From CAZFGK01 sp964518635 (GTDB taxonomy: Bacteria > Zixibacteria > MSB-5A5 > GN15 > FEB-12): a DNA stretch of 64,000 bases. Below, piece by piece: positions 34,536-43,591 of this stretch. The translations under genes were made by a program, and so were the position numbers. The notes under the pieces were generated by a model. That model saw nothing but the letters and a program-made list of their open reading frames with translations. It searched no databases and was not told where the DNA came from. Every line of letters starts with the position of its first letter. The first letter of the stretch is position 1. The stretch covers positions 75,924-139,923 of the forward strand of contig CAZFGK010000004.1 of assembly GCA_964518635.1 (NCBI GenBank), written 5' to 3'.

Positions 34536-35726
34536 TTAGAACTTCGAATAGCCGCTCGGAAGCTCCCGATCTGAGCCACCAAACCCCTTTTTCTGAGGGG
34601 AATAGATTTCCGGACCCTTTTGTTTCGGGGATTCCTCTTCGTCCCAACGATCTGCCGCCCCCTGAATTCCCTTTAGACGCAGATCGAAGTCATCCGGATT
34701 GCTGGCGTGGGCTATTGCCTCTTCGAAGCTGATTAACCCCTGCTTGTGCAGCTTCATGATCGCCTGATCGAAGGTCTGCATTCCGTACTGCACTCTTCCC
34801 TGCTCCATCAATTCCCCGATATCATTCACTTTTTCAGGATTGATTATGCATTCACGAATTGCAGCAGTGGTGACCATGATTTCTAATGCAGGAACAAGCC
34901 CGGGCATGTCGTAGCGAGTCAGCAAACGCTGACATACAACCGCGCGCACCGTTCCAGCCAGAAGCAAGCGAATCTGCTGATGCTGATGCGGCGGGAAGAA
35001 TGAGATAATACGGCTGATCGTTTCGATCACATTCAATGTGTGCAATGTCGTAAGCACCAGATGCCCGGTATCTGCCGCGGTGAGCGCAATCGACATCGTC
35101 TCAAGATCACGAACCTCACCGATCATGATAGCGTCCGGATCCTGACGGAAGGCATGACGCAATGCCGAAGCGAATGATTCAGTATCACCCCCCACTTCAC
35201 GCTGCGAGATAATCGCTTTCTTGTCGCGGTAGATATACTCAATCGGGTCTTCGACGGTCAGAATACTGACCGGATCAGAGGCATTGATCTCTTCGATAAT
35301 CGCCGCCATGGTGGTTGATTTACCCGAACCGGTCGTTCCGGTGATAATGATCAGACCATGTTTTTCGCGGGAGAGTTTTTTGATAATCGGCGGGAGATTC
35401 AGATCTTCGAAGGACGGCACTTGCGTGTTCACGTGACGAATAGCAATTCCAGTCGTGCCGCGCTGACGAAAAAGGTTAATACGAAAACGGCCGAGCTTGG
35501 CGACAGAGAGCGCCAGATCCATTTCATTCTTACGCTGAAATCTCTCAAGTTGCTTTTCATTGAGAATTTGATTGAGCACCTGATCCATTTCATCAATGGT
35601 CACCGGTGTGGTCGAAATCTGTTCGAGATTTCCGTTCACTCGCAAGTGCGGACGAATCCCGACACGGATATGTAAGTCTGAGGCCCGTCGGTTGAGCATC
35701 TCAACCAACATCTGCTTAAGGGTCAT
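34536..35726 (-). CDS. pilT: Twitching-motility retraction ATPase PilT
   Basis: Hexameric secretion ATPase that powers type IV pilus retraction. 396 residues: N-terminal PAS-like domain (MLVEMLNRRASDLHIRVG), Walker A TGTTGSGKSTTMAAI, Asp box VEDPIEYIYRDKKAIISQREVG, Walker B DPDAIMIGEVRDLETM, His box ADTGHLVLTTLHT, and the RYD segment near ICQRLLTRYDMPGLVPALE. The C-terminal 40 residues (QGAADRWDEEESPKQKGPEIYSPQ region) are extended. No pilus structural gene is nearby. Follows accB by 32 nt. Confidence 0.95.
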   Translation of the reverse strand: MTLKQMLVEMLNRRASDLHIRVGIRPHLRVNGNLEQISTTPVTIDEMDQVLNQILNEKQLERFQRKNEMDLALSVAKLGRFRINLFRQRGTTGIAIRHVNTQVPSFEDLNLPPIIKKLSREKHGLIIITGTTGSGKSTTMAAIIEEINASDPVSILTVEDPIEYIYRDKKAIISQREVGGDTESFASALRHAFRQDPDAIMIGEVRDLETMSIALTAADTGHLVLTTLHTLNVIETISRIISFFPPHQHQQIRLLLAGTVRAVVCQRLLTRYDMPGLVPALEIMVTTAAIRECIINPEKVNDIGELMEQGRVQYGMQTFDQAIMKLHKQGLISFEEAIAHASNPDDFDLRLKGIQGAADRWDEEESPKQKGPEIYSPQKKGFGGSDRELPSGYSKF

Positions 35727-35758
35727 CGTGGGTGCTCCTTCCCACGATATATCGGCAC

Positions 35759-36286
35759 TTATTCGGGTTCGATGAGGAAAAGGACCTGGCCGAACTCGAC
35801 CGGCTTGCCGTTTTGAGCGAGAATCTTGACCACTCGACCGGAAACTTCAGCTTCGATTTCGTTCATGAGCTTCATTGCCTCGACAATGCAAATCACCTGT
35901 CCTGATGTAACCTTATCTCCAACAGAGACATAGGGGGGAGAATCCGGTGAGGATGAAGCGTAGTACGTTCCCACCATCGGTGATTTGATTTCGATCGTGG
36001 ATGTACTTGCAGCTGGCACAGCAACAGGCGCACCAGCGGCAGGAGCCGCCACTTGAGGGACTACGACAGGTGCAGGAGTCGATACTGGGGCAGCATGATG
36101 ATGCTGGGCAGTAAAAACCGGTTGCATCCCAACAGACATCGGCGAACCGCCGTGACCGTTCTGATGAGTCGCTCCCTTTCCGACAATTCGGACTTTTCGG
36201 AACGGCCCCCAGCCGGAGATTTCGAGAGAATCAATCTCTGATTCTTCTACAAGACGAATCAGGTTTCGTATCTGCTTTTCATTCAT
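35759..36286 (-). CDS. accB: Biotin carboxyl carrier protein of acetyl-CoA carboxylase
   Basis: 175 residues from the ATG at 36286. N-terminal AccB domain (MNEKQIRNLIRLVEESEIDSLEISGWG), a Pro/Ala-rich linker (QVAAPAAGAPVAVPAAST) and the biotinyl domain ending FLIEPE, with the biotinyl lysine K139 in VEAMKLMNEIEAE. An ATG at 36295 adds three residues. Its usual partner accC lies 5 kb away in the gcv operon. The 160 bp upstream contain nothing I recognise. Confidence 0.95.
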   Translation of the reverse strand: MNEKQIRNLIRLVEESEIDSLEISGWGPFRKVRIVGKGATHQNGHGGSPMSVGMQPVFTAQHHHAAPVSTPAPVVVPQVAAPAAGAPVAVPAASTSTIEIKSPMVGTYYASSSPDSPPYVSVGDKVTSGQVICIVEAMKLMNEIEAEVSGRVVKILAQNGKPVEFGQVLFLIEPE

Positions 36287-36449
36287 TGCTATCATTCTCG
36301 GTCAATGGTCTCCGAAGGTGGAGGAAGATCTGGATTGCCTAACGATTTTCGTTACTAACAAAAGGACATACCGACAGGAACCTCCCGCCGAATCTCCTTC
36401 GCACCATTCTTCCTGTTCGGTACTTACAGGGATGATACCCGAGGTTTTG

Positions 36450-37526
36450 TTACAGTTCCAATAGTTTTTTGGTGAAGGAGGTCATGACCTCCCCGCCGCG
36501 GGTGGTCACGCGGACATCATCTTCTATTCGGACGCCGCCAAAACCCTCGACATAAATACCCGGCTCGATGGTTATCACGTTGTTAGGGAACAACTTATCG
36601 TTCGACTTTGGCGACACCCGTGGACCGACATGGATATAAAACCCGATTCCGTGGCCAGTACCGTGCCCAAATGTTTTCCCGTAGCCAGATTTGTCGATCA
36701 CTTTTCGAGCCGCAGCGTCTACGTCGCGGGCCATAATTCCTGCTTTAACCTTTGCAATCGCCGCTTCATTTGAACGAAGGACCGTCTGGTATATCTTCTT
36801 CTGACGAGCGGATGCTTTCCCGATGACGACCGTTCTGGTGATGTCTGAGACATAGCCATTGACCGTTGCCCCCCAGTCAAAAGTGAGGAAGTCCCCTTTT
36901 TCGATTGTCTTAGAAGAGGCCAACCCATGTGGGAGGGCACTGCGATAACCAGAGGCGACGATCGATTCGAATGCCGGTCGCTCGGAGCCGAGCATGAGCA
37001 TCTGATACTCCAGCTCTGCGGAGACTTCTGTCTCTTTCATCCCCGGGCGAACGATTGGCAGAACGCGCATGAGAGCGGTCTCGGCGATCTTGATGGCTTT
37101 TCTGATTGAAGAAATTTCGTTGCTGTCTTTGACCCAGCCGAGTTCAGTAAAGAGGGATGGAACAGAGAGGATCACTGCCTTCGGCAGATAGTTCTGAATT
37201 GAGTCTTTCGCGGCGAGAGTAAGATAGCTTCCATTGACACCAAGACGAAAATTCAGCTGCTGAAGCTTTGGAATCTCTTTCAAGCCGGAGAGTGCTTCGC
37301 CGGTGACGATTGTAATTTTCGCCCCTGAAACCTGCTTCTGCGACTGGATGGCGTACCGTGAGTCGGTAAAAAAGTGTGCTGAATCCGGCAGTACGACAAG
37401 CAATGCTGCTGAACCCGTAAATCCACACAGATAGCGAACATGATCAAGGTGCGTGATCGCGAGGGCGTCAAGATTGTCACGTTTCATCGCGGCGCGAAGT
37501 GACAAGATGCGGGAGCGATAATTCAT
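36450..37526 (-). CDS. Xaa-Pro aminopeptidase / proline dipeptidase, M24 family
   Basis: 358 residues, pita-bread metallopeptidase removing N-terminal residues before proline. N-terminal creatinase-like domain (RSRILSLRAAMKRDNLDALAITHLDHVRYLCGFTGS), then the catalytic domain with metal ligands visible in FLTFDWGATVNGYVSDITRT (two Asp), TFGHGTGHGIGFYIHVGPRV (His), ITIEPGIYVEGFGGVRIEDDV (two Glu). Probably cytosolic; either PepP or PepQ subtype. Upstream of accB, an order often seen in bacteria (pepP-efp-accBC, here without efp). Confidence 0.93.
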   Translation of the reverse strand: MNYRSRILSLRAAMKRDNLDALAITHLDHVRYLCGFTGSAALLVVLPDSAHFFTDSRYAIQSQKQVSGAKITIVTGEALSGLKEIPKLQQLNFRLGVNGSYLTLAAKDSIQNYLPKAVILSVPSLFTELGWVKDSNEISSIRKAIKIAETALMRVLPIVRPGMKETEVSAELEYQMLMLGSERPAFESIVASGYRSALPHGLASSKTIEKGDFLTFDWGATVNGYVSDITRTVVIGKASARQKKIYQTVLRSNEAAIAKVKAGIMARDVDAAARKVIDKSGYGKTFGHGTGHGIGFYIHVGPRVSPKSNDKLFPNNVITIEPGIYVEGFGGVRIEDDVRVTTRGGEVMTSFTKKLLEL

Positions 37527-37577
37527 TCTATTCCCCTTCCGGAATACAAGGCCGCGGAGGCCGTCAGTTCAATTTTT

Positions 37578-38231
37578 TTATCGGGCGAGATCATCCGAAG
37601 AAGGACGCACACTCCCGGTCGATTGTCGAGTCACGGTGCGAAGTTTTTCCAAAACGGTCTCACGATAGTTTTCAGATAAGAGTCGTTTGTACATCGCCGC
37701 AGCCATCCGATGATGCCCCTGATCACGAAAAAGATCGGCGAGCGTTTCTGTTACCATTGGAGTCTGCCTGAGAAGCTGCACTTCACTGGTACTCAGAGAG
37801 AACGATGGTTGATTCGAAGTCGATTCGATTTTCCGAGATTCAATCTGTGAAGGAATCTCGCGCACACCTTGAGCGCCGCCTGGGTCGAGCTCAGCCAGTG
37901 CCGAGCGATGGACCATCATCCCCCATTCATCGCCGCGCTCTCTCGCGAGCTCTTCAGCGAACTTGCGTGCGACCAGATGGGCTGGATCGTCGCTGAGAAG
38001 AATGTCGATCACTCCCTGCGCTCGACCGTCCTTTGATTGCAGTGATTTCTTTGCGTGCGTGAGCCGTACATACAAACTCCCCTGCTCATCTGGCGATACA
38101 GTCTGCAACAGCTGCACTGACCCGGTATCATTGCCAAGTGAGGCCTGCTTGAACATTCTCGCGGGAGTATAGCCGGAGTCAGCAAGAGCATTGTGCGCGT
38201 TCGCAAATGTCATGTTCTCTTGTTTGCGCAT
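37578..38231 (-). CDS. Hypothetical protein with C-terminal TPR-like motif
   Basis: About 217 residues, unrecognised. The start is an ATG at 38231 in a TGATG overlap with the heptose-1-phosphate adenylyltransferase gene. No signal peptide or membrane helix. The middle is polar (Q/S/E-rich). Near the C-terminus TPMVTETLADLFRDQGHHRMAAAMYKRLL resembles a single TPR, as seen at the ends of several FCB-group proteins. Position between LPS and peptidase genes gives no clear role. Confidence 0.6.
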   Translation of the reverse strand: MRKQENMTFANAHNALADSGYTPARMFKQASLGNDTGSVQLLQTVSPDEQGSLYVRLTHAKKSLQSKDGRAQGVIDILLSDDPAHLVARKFAEELARERGDEWGMMVHRSALAELDPGGAQGVREIPSQIESRKIESTSNQPSFSLSTSEVQLLRQTPMVTETLADLFRDQGHHRMAAAMYKRLLSENYRETVLEKLRTVTRQSTGSVRPSSDDLAR

Positions 38232-38710
38232 CACTTCATCTTCAGAGCAATGCGGGTGGTTGACCTGCCGGTAAGCATCGGGATTCGTTTCACTTTCCCA
38301 CCATACGCAAGAACTTCCGCTGCGCCAACAATTTGACTGAGTGAATAGTCTGCCCCTTTGACGAGAATGTCTGGCTTGATTGACTTGATCAGCCGAAAGG
38401 GAGTCTGATCTCCAAAGAGAATCACTGCATCAACAGAACGAAGCGCGCAGAGGATCGTCGCTCGATCTCCCTGCTTCTGAATCGGTCGGGTCGGCCCTTT
38501 GAGACGGCGGACCGACAGGTCGGAGTTCATCCCGACAATCAGGTAACTACCGAGTGCGCGTGCTTTTTTCAAATAGGTCACATGCCCGGCATGCAGAATA
38601 TCGAAGACACCATTGGTGAAGACAATGCGCGTCTCCGGCTGCTCTTTTCGCAGCCGTTTCACAACGGCAAGAAGACTCTTCAGATTGTAGACTTGACCCG
38701 ATAACTGCAT
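38231..38710 (-). CDS. hldE (C-terminal domain): D-glycero-beta-D-manno-heptose 1-phosphate adenylyltransferase
   Basis: Adenylylates heptose-1-phosphate in ADP-heptose synthesis. 159 residues from the ATG at 38710 (MQLSGQVYNLKSLL); a TTG at 38725 adds five. Nucleotidyltransferase motifs: FTNGVFDILHAGHVTYLKKARALG (HxGH), MNSDLSVRRLKGPTRPI and TGRSTTRI. The kinase half is a separate gene at 39720-40748, so the bifunctional HldE is split here, with a hypothetical gene between the parts. Confidence 0.92.
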   Translation of the reverse strand: MQLSGQVYNLKSLLAVVKRLRKEQPETRIVFTNGVFDILHAGHVTYLKKARALGSYLIVGMNSDLSVRRLKGPTRPIQKQGDRATILCALRSVDAVILFGDQTPFRLIKSIKPDILVKGADYSLSQIVGAAEVLAYGGKVKRIPMLTGRSTTRIALKMK

Positions 38711-38725
38711 GTCGTGTGCTGTCAA

Positions 38726-39712
38726 TTATTGGTACTGATAGCGTAAAGCGCGCTGGTAGGACATCGTTCGGGTGTAGACCGGTTGATTATTTTGCAATTC
38801 AGGATCCATGAAGAAAGTTCGGCTGAACTCTTCAGTTTTGAGCAAGAGCGTGTTCATCTCGAGCAGCAACTCAGTTTTCATCGTCATCGCCCCTTTACTC
38901 ATGGGATATGAAGCAAGGGTGGAGTCTGCCAGTTTGAAGCCGCGGAGGACATCCCGAAATGAAAGTTCAGAAACAGTTGAAATATCTTTCGGATTGGTCG
39001 CGGCAGAGATTCTCACTTTGACATGCCAGACTCCCTGAATGCGAATGGTGTCTTCGATGCGGGAGACAATGAAAGACTGCAGACGATGTCCATTCGGTAA
39101 TTGTACTTCGCTCGTGTCAAACTTGGCATCCCCGATGACCATTTCACGGTTCAGGAGATTCGCCAGTCGACCATTCCATTCCCCCATGACCCGCATCTTG
39201 ATATTGGAACCCCCGATCGATTTCATGATGGCGGCGGCTGAGTCCGGGGGGAAAAGAGCACTCAGCTTCGACTGTATCGCATTCATACCGGTCAGATCTG
39301 TCGCATTCCCGGAGTTGTTCAAGTGTAACTGCGCAGTCACACCCACTACGATCTGCGACATCGGGTCATCAAAGACTGTACTATTGACATAACGCTTTAC
39401 CGACTTTGGAGTAGAAGCAACGATGTAGCCATCCTTTGATTTTGTAAGATGGACATCGTTTATAGTGACCAAGCTGTCACGCAATGTTGAATCACCATTA
39501 TTGAGTCCGGTGATGGTGGTTTCGAAGACCTGATATCTCATCCCCTTTTTCATGTTCTTGTCATTTAGTGGACGAAAGGCAAGGGTTCGTCCCTTTGGCA
39601 TGGGACGTTCGACGACTGATTTCGAACTCCCGGGCTGTTGGGCTTCTGCAGAATTGTATACAACGGACAAAGTGATCGCGAACAGCATCACGGTATACTT
39701 CGAAATGTTCAA
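38726..39712 (-). CDS. Hypothetical exported protein
   Basis: About 328 residues from a TTG at 39712 (LNISKYTVMLFA), 7 nt after the kinase stop; an ATG further up at 39784 would overlap that gene by 65 nt. A signal peptide (TVMLFAITLSVVYNSAEA) is followed by a beta-rich domain with no family I recognise; 'KKGMRYQVFETTITGLNNGDST' and 'DSLVTINDVHLTK' recur as strand-like segments. Many Thr, Ser and Asn. Between the two ADP-heptose genes, probably in the same transcript; an envelope role is likely but unproven. Confidence 0.6.
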   Translation of the reverse strand: MNISKYTVMLFAITLSVVYNSAEAQQPGSSKSVVERPMPKGRTLAFRPLNDKNMKKGMRYQVFETTITGLNNGDSTLRDSLVTINDVHLTKSKDGYIVASTPKSVKRYVNSTVFDDPMSQIVVGVTAQLHLNNSGNATDLTGMNAIQSKLSALFPPDSAAAIMKSIGGSNIKMRVMGEWNGRLANLLNREMVIGDAKFDTSEVQLPNGHRLQSFIVSRIEDTIRIQGVWHVKVRISAATNPKDISTVSELSFRDVLRGFKLADSTLASYPMSKGAMTMKTELLLEMNTLLLKTEEFSRTFFMDPELQNNQPVYTRTMSYQRALRYQYQ

Positions 39713-39719
39713 ACGAGTT

Positions 39720-40748
39720 TCAGGCTGGTTGGACACGTACGACCTCAGGTAGGGTTGAAAGATCCAGTTGGTGATGCAACTCATGTTCGAGTTGCGGAAG
39801 AGTAATGGATGCCGTGCCGACCTCGCCGACAGTAAATCCGGCGGCGGCGTTGGAAATCACGGCCGCTTCAACAAGAGTTGCATCCGCAGCCATCGCCGCC
39901 ACAAATGATGCAATAACAGTATCACCGGCACCGGTGACATCGAAGACATGACGGGCAAAAGTCGGAATATGGGTGATGCCGGAGGCATCAAAGAGTGACA
40001 TCCCCTGCGGACCACGAGTGATCAAGACGGCGTCGGCATTCAACCGTTCACGAAGTTGCTGACCAACGGCGATCAGGTCTTCCTCGGTGCGGATCTTCCT
40101 TCCGGCAGCAAAACCGGCCTCGTGATGATTCGGTGTGACCAGTGATGCAAACTGGTAGTTGAAAAAGTTGGCATCTTTTGGATCGACCGCGACGAAAATA
40201 CGCCGTTTACGGCACCACGGGATGACCTCTGCGAGCAACTCTTTGGTGATCATTCCTTTGCCGTAGTCGCTGATAATGAGTGCCCTGAGCTTTGCTTCGT
40301 TTTCTTCAAGCTGCTCAATGACCATCGCCGCCTGCTGGGGAGTGCAGGGGATACGATCCTCTCGGTCGGCTCGAACGACTTGTTGGGAATTGGCGATCAC
40401 GCGGGTTTTTACCGTCGTCCGCCGGTTTCGATCCACAAGAATTGAGTCGGGGGACATCCCCTGCTCTGCAACAAGTGCCTGCAGACGTTGACCGGATTCG
40501 TCACTCCCGATCAGACCAATGAGTACTACAGAATCTCGAAGGGCGTGAATATTAGCAGCAACATTGGCCGCACCACCCAAACGGATAGAAGTTGTCTGAA
40601 TATCAACCACCGGCACGGGGGCTTCTGGGGAGATTCGTTCGACCGTTCCGATCAGATACTCGTCGAGCATGAGATCACCCAGCACCGCGATAGTGGCTTT
40701 CCCCATGCGTCCGACCAATTCTTTGGCGCGCGCTTCTGCTAACGGCAT
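39720..40748 (-). CDS. hldE (N-terminal domain): D-glycero-beta-D-manno-heptose-7-phosphate kinase
   Basis: PfkB-family kinase, first step to ADP-heptose. About 342 residues from an ATG at 40748 (MPLAEARAKELVGRMGKATIAVLGDLMLDEY); frame continues to a TTG at 40859 but that segment lacks homology. Motifs: RISPEAPVPVVDIQ, RLGGAANVAANIHAL, TPNHHEAGFAAG, ITRGPQGMSLFD, and the catalytic DVTGAGDTVIASFVAAMA. The adenylyltransferase half is separate. The 188-bp gap on its upstream side separates it from the plus-strand DUF3467 gene. Confidence 0.9.
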   Translation of the reverse strand: MPLAEARAKELVGRMGKATIAVLGDLMLDEYLIGTVERISPEAPVPVVDIQTTSIRLGGAANVAANIHALRDSVVLIGLIGSDESGQRLQALVAEQGMSPDSILVDRNRRTTVKTRVIANSQQVVRADREDRIPCTPQQAAMVIEQLEENEAKLRALIISDYGKGMITKELLAEVIPWCRKRRIFVAVDPKDANFFNYQFASLVTPNHHEAGFAAGRKIRTEEDLIAVGQQLRERLNADAVLITRGPQGMSLFDASGITHIPTFARHVFDVTGAGDTVIASFVAAMAADATLVEAAVISNAAAGFTVGEVGTASITLPQLEHELHHQLDLSTLPEVVRVQPA

Positions 40749-40936
40749 ACGTTTGTATGTAGCACTGATGAGTTTGACGAGGACAGACCACAACGGGTTC
40801 GGCTTGACATAAGCGGTGAATATAGTAGACTCATCCGCCGCGATCAACGCCTGTCGCAATCAATTTATTGCCCGGATGCTGACTGCGAAGAATCGATACC
40901 AACAATGCACATGATGCAAAAGGAGAGACGGGCGAT

Positions 40937-41263
40937 ATGACCGCTCCACAGCAACAGATCAATATCGAACTCGGCGAAAAAGAAGCCGAAGGAATCTATG
41001 CGAACCTGGCGATGATCGTCCACTCGCCGACCGAGATCATTCTCGATTTCGCTCGTCTCATGCCCGGCCCGCCGAAGGCGAGAGTGCTGGCGCGAGTGAT
41101 CATGACACCGATGCACGCCAAGCTTCTGCACAAGGCGTTAGCCGATAATCTGAAAAAATTCGAGACCCAGTATGGTGAGATCAAAGTGCATGGCGCACCG
41201 GGTTTGCCAAACAAACCGCCGATTGGATTCCAGACCGACGAGGAACCGAATACTGCGACCTAG
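40937..41263 (+). CDS. DUF3467 family protein
   Basis: 108 residues: INIELGEKEAEGIYANLAMIVHSPTEIILDFARLMPGPPKARVLARVIMTPMHAKLLHKAL is the whole conserved DUF3467 core. Small cytosolic protein of unknown function found in diverse bacteria and archaea. The ATG at 40937 has GGAG about 15 nt upstream. Followed by a small zinc-ribbon gene on the same strand. Confidence 0.85.
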   Translation: MTAPQQQINIELGEKEAEGIYANLAMIVHSPTEIILDFARLMPGPPKARVLARVIMTPMHAKLLHKALADNLKKFETQYGEIKVHGAPGLPNKPPIGFQTDEEPNTAT

Positions 41264-41330
41264 CAGTATCGGCTTTTCACATTCGTTGATTTTTTGCTGA
41301 CGAAATAGTTTTTCGGATGCTGACTTTGGT

Positions 41331-41549
41331 GTGAGTTATCCCAAGCCACCCGTCCCCTGTCCGTTTTGCAAAGAGCTGATTCATCCTGAAGCGAAGCGGT
41401 GCAAGCATTGCCATGCGGAGACTTCCGTTCCGAAACCGAAAACTCCGCCTCTGGTGACAAAACTCAACACGTTTCGAGTCGGTCTTTACACCGGAATCGG
41501 AATCTCGATCCTTATCGCATTTCTGATCTATTGGATTGTGTCACGATAG
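41331..41549 (+). CDS. Small zinc-ribbon membrane protein
   Basis: 72 residues from a GTG. Two CxxC pairs (CPFCKELI and CKHCHAE) form a zinc ribbon, followed by a single C-terminal membrane helix (VGLYTGIGISILIAFLIYWIV). Function unknown. The 3' end overlaps the convergent heptosyltransferase-like gene by 9 nt, so the two transcripts run into each other. Confidence 0.65.
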   Translation: MSYPKPPVPCPFCKELIHPEAKRCKHCHAETSVPKPKTPPLVTKLNTFRVGLYTGIGISILIAFLIYWIVSR

Positions 41550-42584
41550 CATCTTTTCAACTGTGCTACGAACATCGGCGATTGAGAGTTCATGCATACA
41601 TCTCATGAACGCCGTTCCCTTTTTCGGACAGCGATTTTTGACACAGCCGAGACATTCTACTGATTCAGCTCGAACAACGATCTTGTTATTACTCAAAGGG
41701 GAGGTCTCACGCGGATCATCTGCGCCGGAGAGAACGATTAACGGAGCACCTACGGCAGCGGCGACATGACAGGGGCCTGAGTCATTGCCGATAACCAGAG
41801 ATGCCTCAGCCATCAGTGCCATCAGTTCAGCCAGAGTAGTCGATCCAGCAAGATTGATTGATCGATCCCCAATCTCATTTTGCAGCCACTCCCCTTCCGG
41901 CTGGTCTGCAGTCGTACCGACGAGGATAATCTGAAATCCGAATTCGTTTGCAAGCCACTTTCCAAGTTGAGCGTAGTTCTCTTTTCCCCATCGCCGTGAC
42001 TCAGCGACTGCTCGAAACGGCAGCACGACAAATTTCTGATCAGGTGCAATGCCGATATTCGATAGACGTGAACGGATGCTTGATCTTTCAATCTCGCTCA
42101 TTTTGAGTTGAGCCAGTTCAGAGAGTTGTCGCAAAGTGTGGTCTGATGATTGTCTATCCTGCAACGCATATAGGCGCAGATACTGCTCGCTCCGATGAAG
42201 ATAAGTCTCGACACTCGGCAGCTGTCTCATTTCACTCAGCAGAATTCCGCGGCCATCTGTCGGATAGCCAATGCGATGCGGGATTCCGGCGAGCATTGCA
42301 GATGCAGCGGAAGAAAACGAAGTTGGCAGAAGAAAAATTTGTTCAATTCCATGCTGCCGCAAACTCCTCGCCACAGAAAACGCGCCCAAGAGTCCATGAC
42401 GAGCTTCATTTTCAAACGGGATACAATTCACCCCTTCCACCCGTTCGTAAATCGACGCATACATCAGAGGGGTGACAACGCCGACCTCACCGTACACCGA
42501 AACCAGTGTTCGTATGAGTGGAAGTGACATGACACAATCGCCGAGATGATTCGGCACGCGAACGGCAATACGTGAATCAATCAT
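41541..42584 (-). CDS. Glycosyltransferase family 9, heptosyltransferase-like
   Basis: 347 residues, ADP-heptose:LPS heptosyltransferase type (RfaF/WaaF). N-terminal IAVRVPNHLGDCVMSLPLIRTL is the acceptor-side helix motif; VVLPFRAVAESRRWGKENYAQLG and LMAEASLVIGNDSGPCHVAAAVGAPLIVLSGADDPRETSPLS carry the donor-binding GNDSG(P) signature. Coupled by 4-nt overlap to the LpxL-type gene; its C-terminus overlaps the convergent zinc-ribbon gene. Probable inner-core heptose transfer. Confidence 0.88.
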   Translation of the reverse strand: MIDSRIAVRVPNHLGDCVMSLPLIRTLVSVYGEVGVVTPLMYASIYERVEGVNCIPFENEARHGLLGAFSVARSLRQHGIEQIFLLPTSFSSAASAMLAGIPHRIGYPTDGRGILLSEMRQLPSVETYLHRSEQYLRLYALQDRQSSDHTLRQLSELAQLKMSEIERSSIRSRLSNIGIAPDQKFVVLPFRAVAESRRWGKENYAQLGKWLANEFGFQIILVGTTADQPEGEWLQNEIGDRSINLAGSTTLAELMALMAEASLVIGNDSGPCHVAAAVGAPLIVLSGADDPRETSPLSNNKIVVRAESVECLGCVKNRCPKKGTAFMRCMHELSIADVRSTVEKMLS

Positions 42585-43591
42585 CGGATCGAGAGTGGCG
42601 ATGTCGGCGTGCGCTGCAGCGATGATGAAGATGGACTCTTAGGAAGATCCACTCGCACTTGTTTACTGACCTGTCCTATACCAATCCCCCAGCGATTGTG
42701 GGTAAAAAGATACTGCGCAGGGTATTCACGAATCACCTGTTCACAGATAGCAACATATGCCTGCGTGAGACGGATTGTTTCATCATGTACGGCTGCGTCT
42801 GGAATGGGACCAATCTCATCTCCTAGTATCAGTTGAAATCTATCTCCTGCAATTCGTGGCAAGAATATCGGAACGAGTGGGACCTGATGTCGACTCGCCA
42901 GAAGTGCCGGTAGTTTCGACCATCGTGTGGTGCACCCGAAAAAGGGAAGCTCTATCCCGCCTGATTCGAGTCGTTGATCAGCCAGGAGCGCGACCGACAT
43001 TCCGGATTGGAGTAGCTTTGACAATTGCGGCCATCCACTTCGGTACGGAACAAAATAAAGTCGCGGATGCGCACGCCAGCGCATGATCATGCGATCAACA
43101 AGAGGATTGGTCTGCGGATTGATGAGCAGCGCAATCGGACCGTGATGCTCGGCGAGCCATCTTCCCAGATACTCCCAGTTCCCCAAGTGTGCGGAAACGA
43201 AGATGACCTGCTTGCGCTGTGAAGCAAGAGTTGATCGAGATGCGGGATCGACTTCTACCATGTAGTCAAGCCGTGAGGGAGTGATTTTCGAGATGCGTGC
43301 GAATTCCAGGAAAGACTGAGCTGCAGATTCAAACACCTGAATTGTAATCTGCTCATTTTCAGAAAGACCCAGATCAGGAAATGCGCGCTTAAGATTGCTC
43401 TGAGCAATGGCGCGTCGGGAATGCCATCGACGAGAGACGAATCTCCCGAGATTGCGCGCGAGCTTTTCTGTATGACGATCAGAAAGAGAACGGACGATGC
43501 TGCTTAGCAGCGACGCCGCAAGATATTCATGGAGATGTTTTATCTTTAGGGGGTGTGCGGCAGATGCACTCTCAGAGGATGACTCAGTCAC
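42581..43591 (-). CDS. LpxL/HtrB-type lipid A acyltransferase
   Basis: 336 residues from a GTG at 43591 with GGGGAG 7 nt upstream; an in-frame start at 43621 overlaps the neighbour further. Family features: helical N-terminus, QVIFVSAHLGNWEYLGRWLAEH (catalytic His/Glu motif HLGNWE), ALLINPQTNPLVDRMIMRWR, SGMSVALLADQRLESGGIELPFFG, PLVPIFLPR. Adds a secondary acyl chain to Kdo-lipid A or a related glycolipid at the inner membrane. Sits between the GT9 gene and an exported peptidase. Confidence 0.9.
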   Translation of the reverse strand: MTESSSESASAAHPLKIKHLHEYLAASLLSSIVRSLSDRHTEKLARNLGRFVSRRWHSRRAIAQSNLKRAFPDLGLSENEQITIQVFESAAQSFLEFARISKITPSRLDYMVEVDPASRSTLASQRKQVIFVSAHLGNWEYLGRWLAEHHGPIALLINPQTNPLVDRMIMRWRAHPRLYFVPYRSGWPQLSKLLQSGMSVALLADQRLESGGIELPFFGCTTRWSKLPALLASRHQVPLVPIFLPRIAGDRFQLILGDEIGPIPDAAVHDETIRLTQAYVAICEQVIREYPAQYLFTHNRWGIGIGQVSKQVRVDLPKSPSSSSLQRTPTSPLSIR

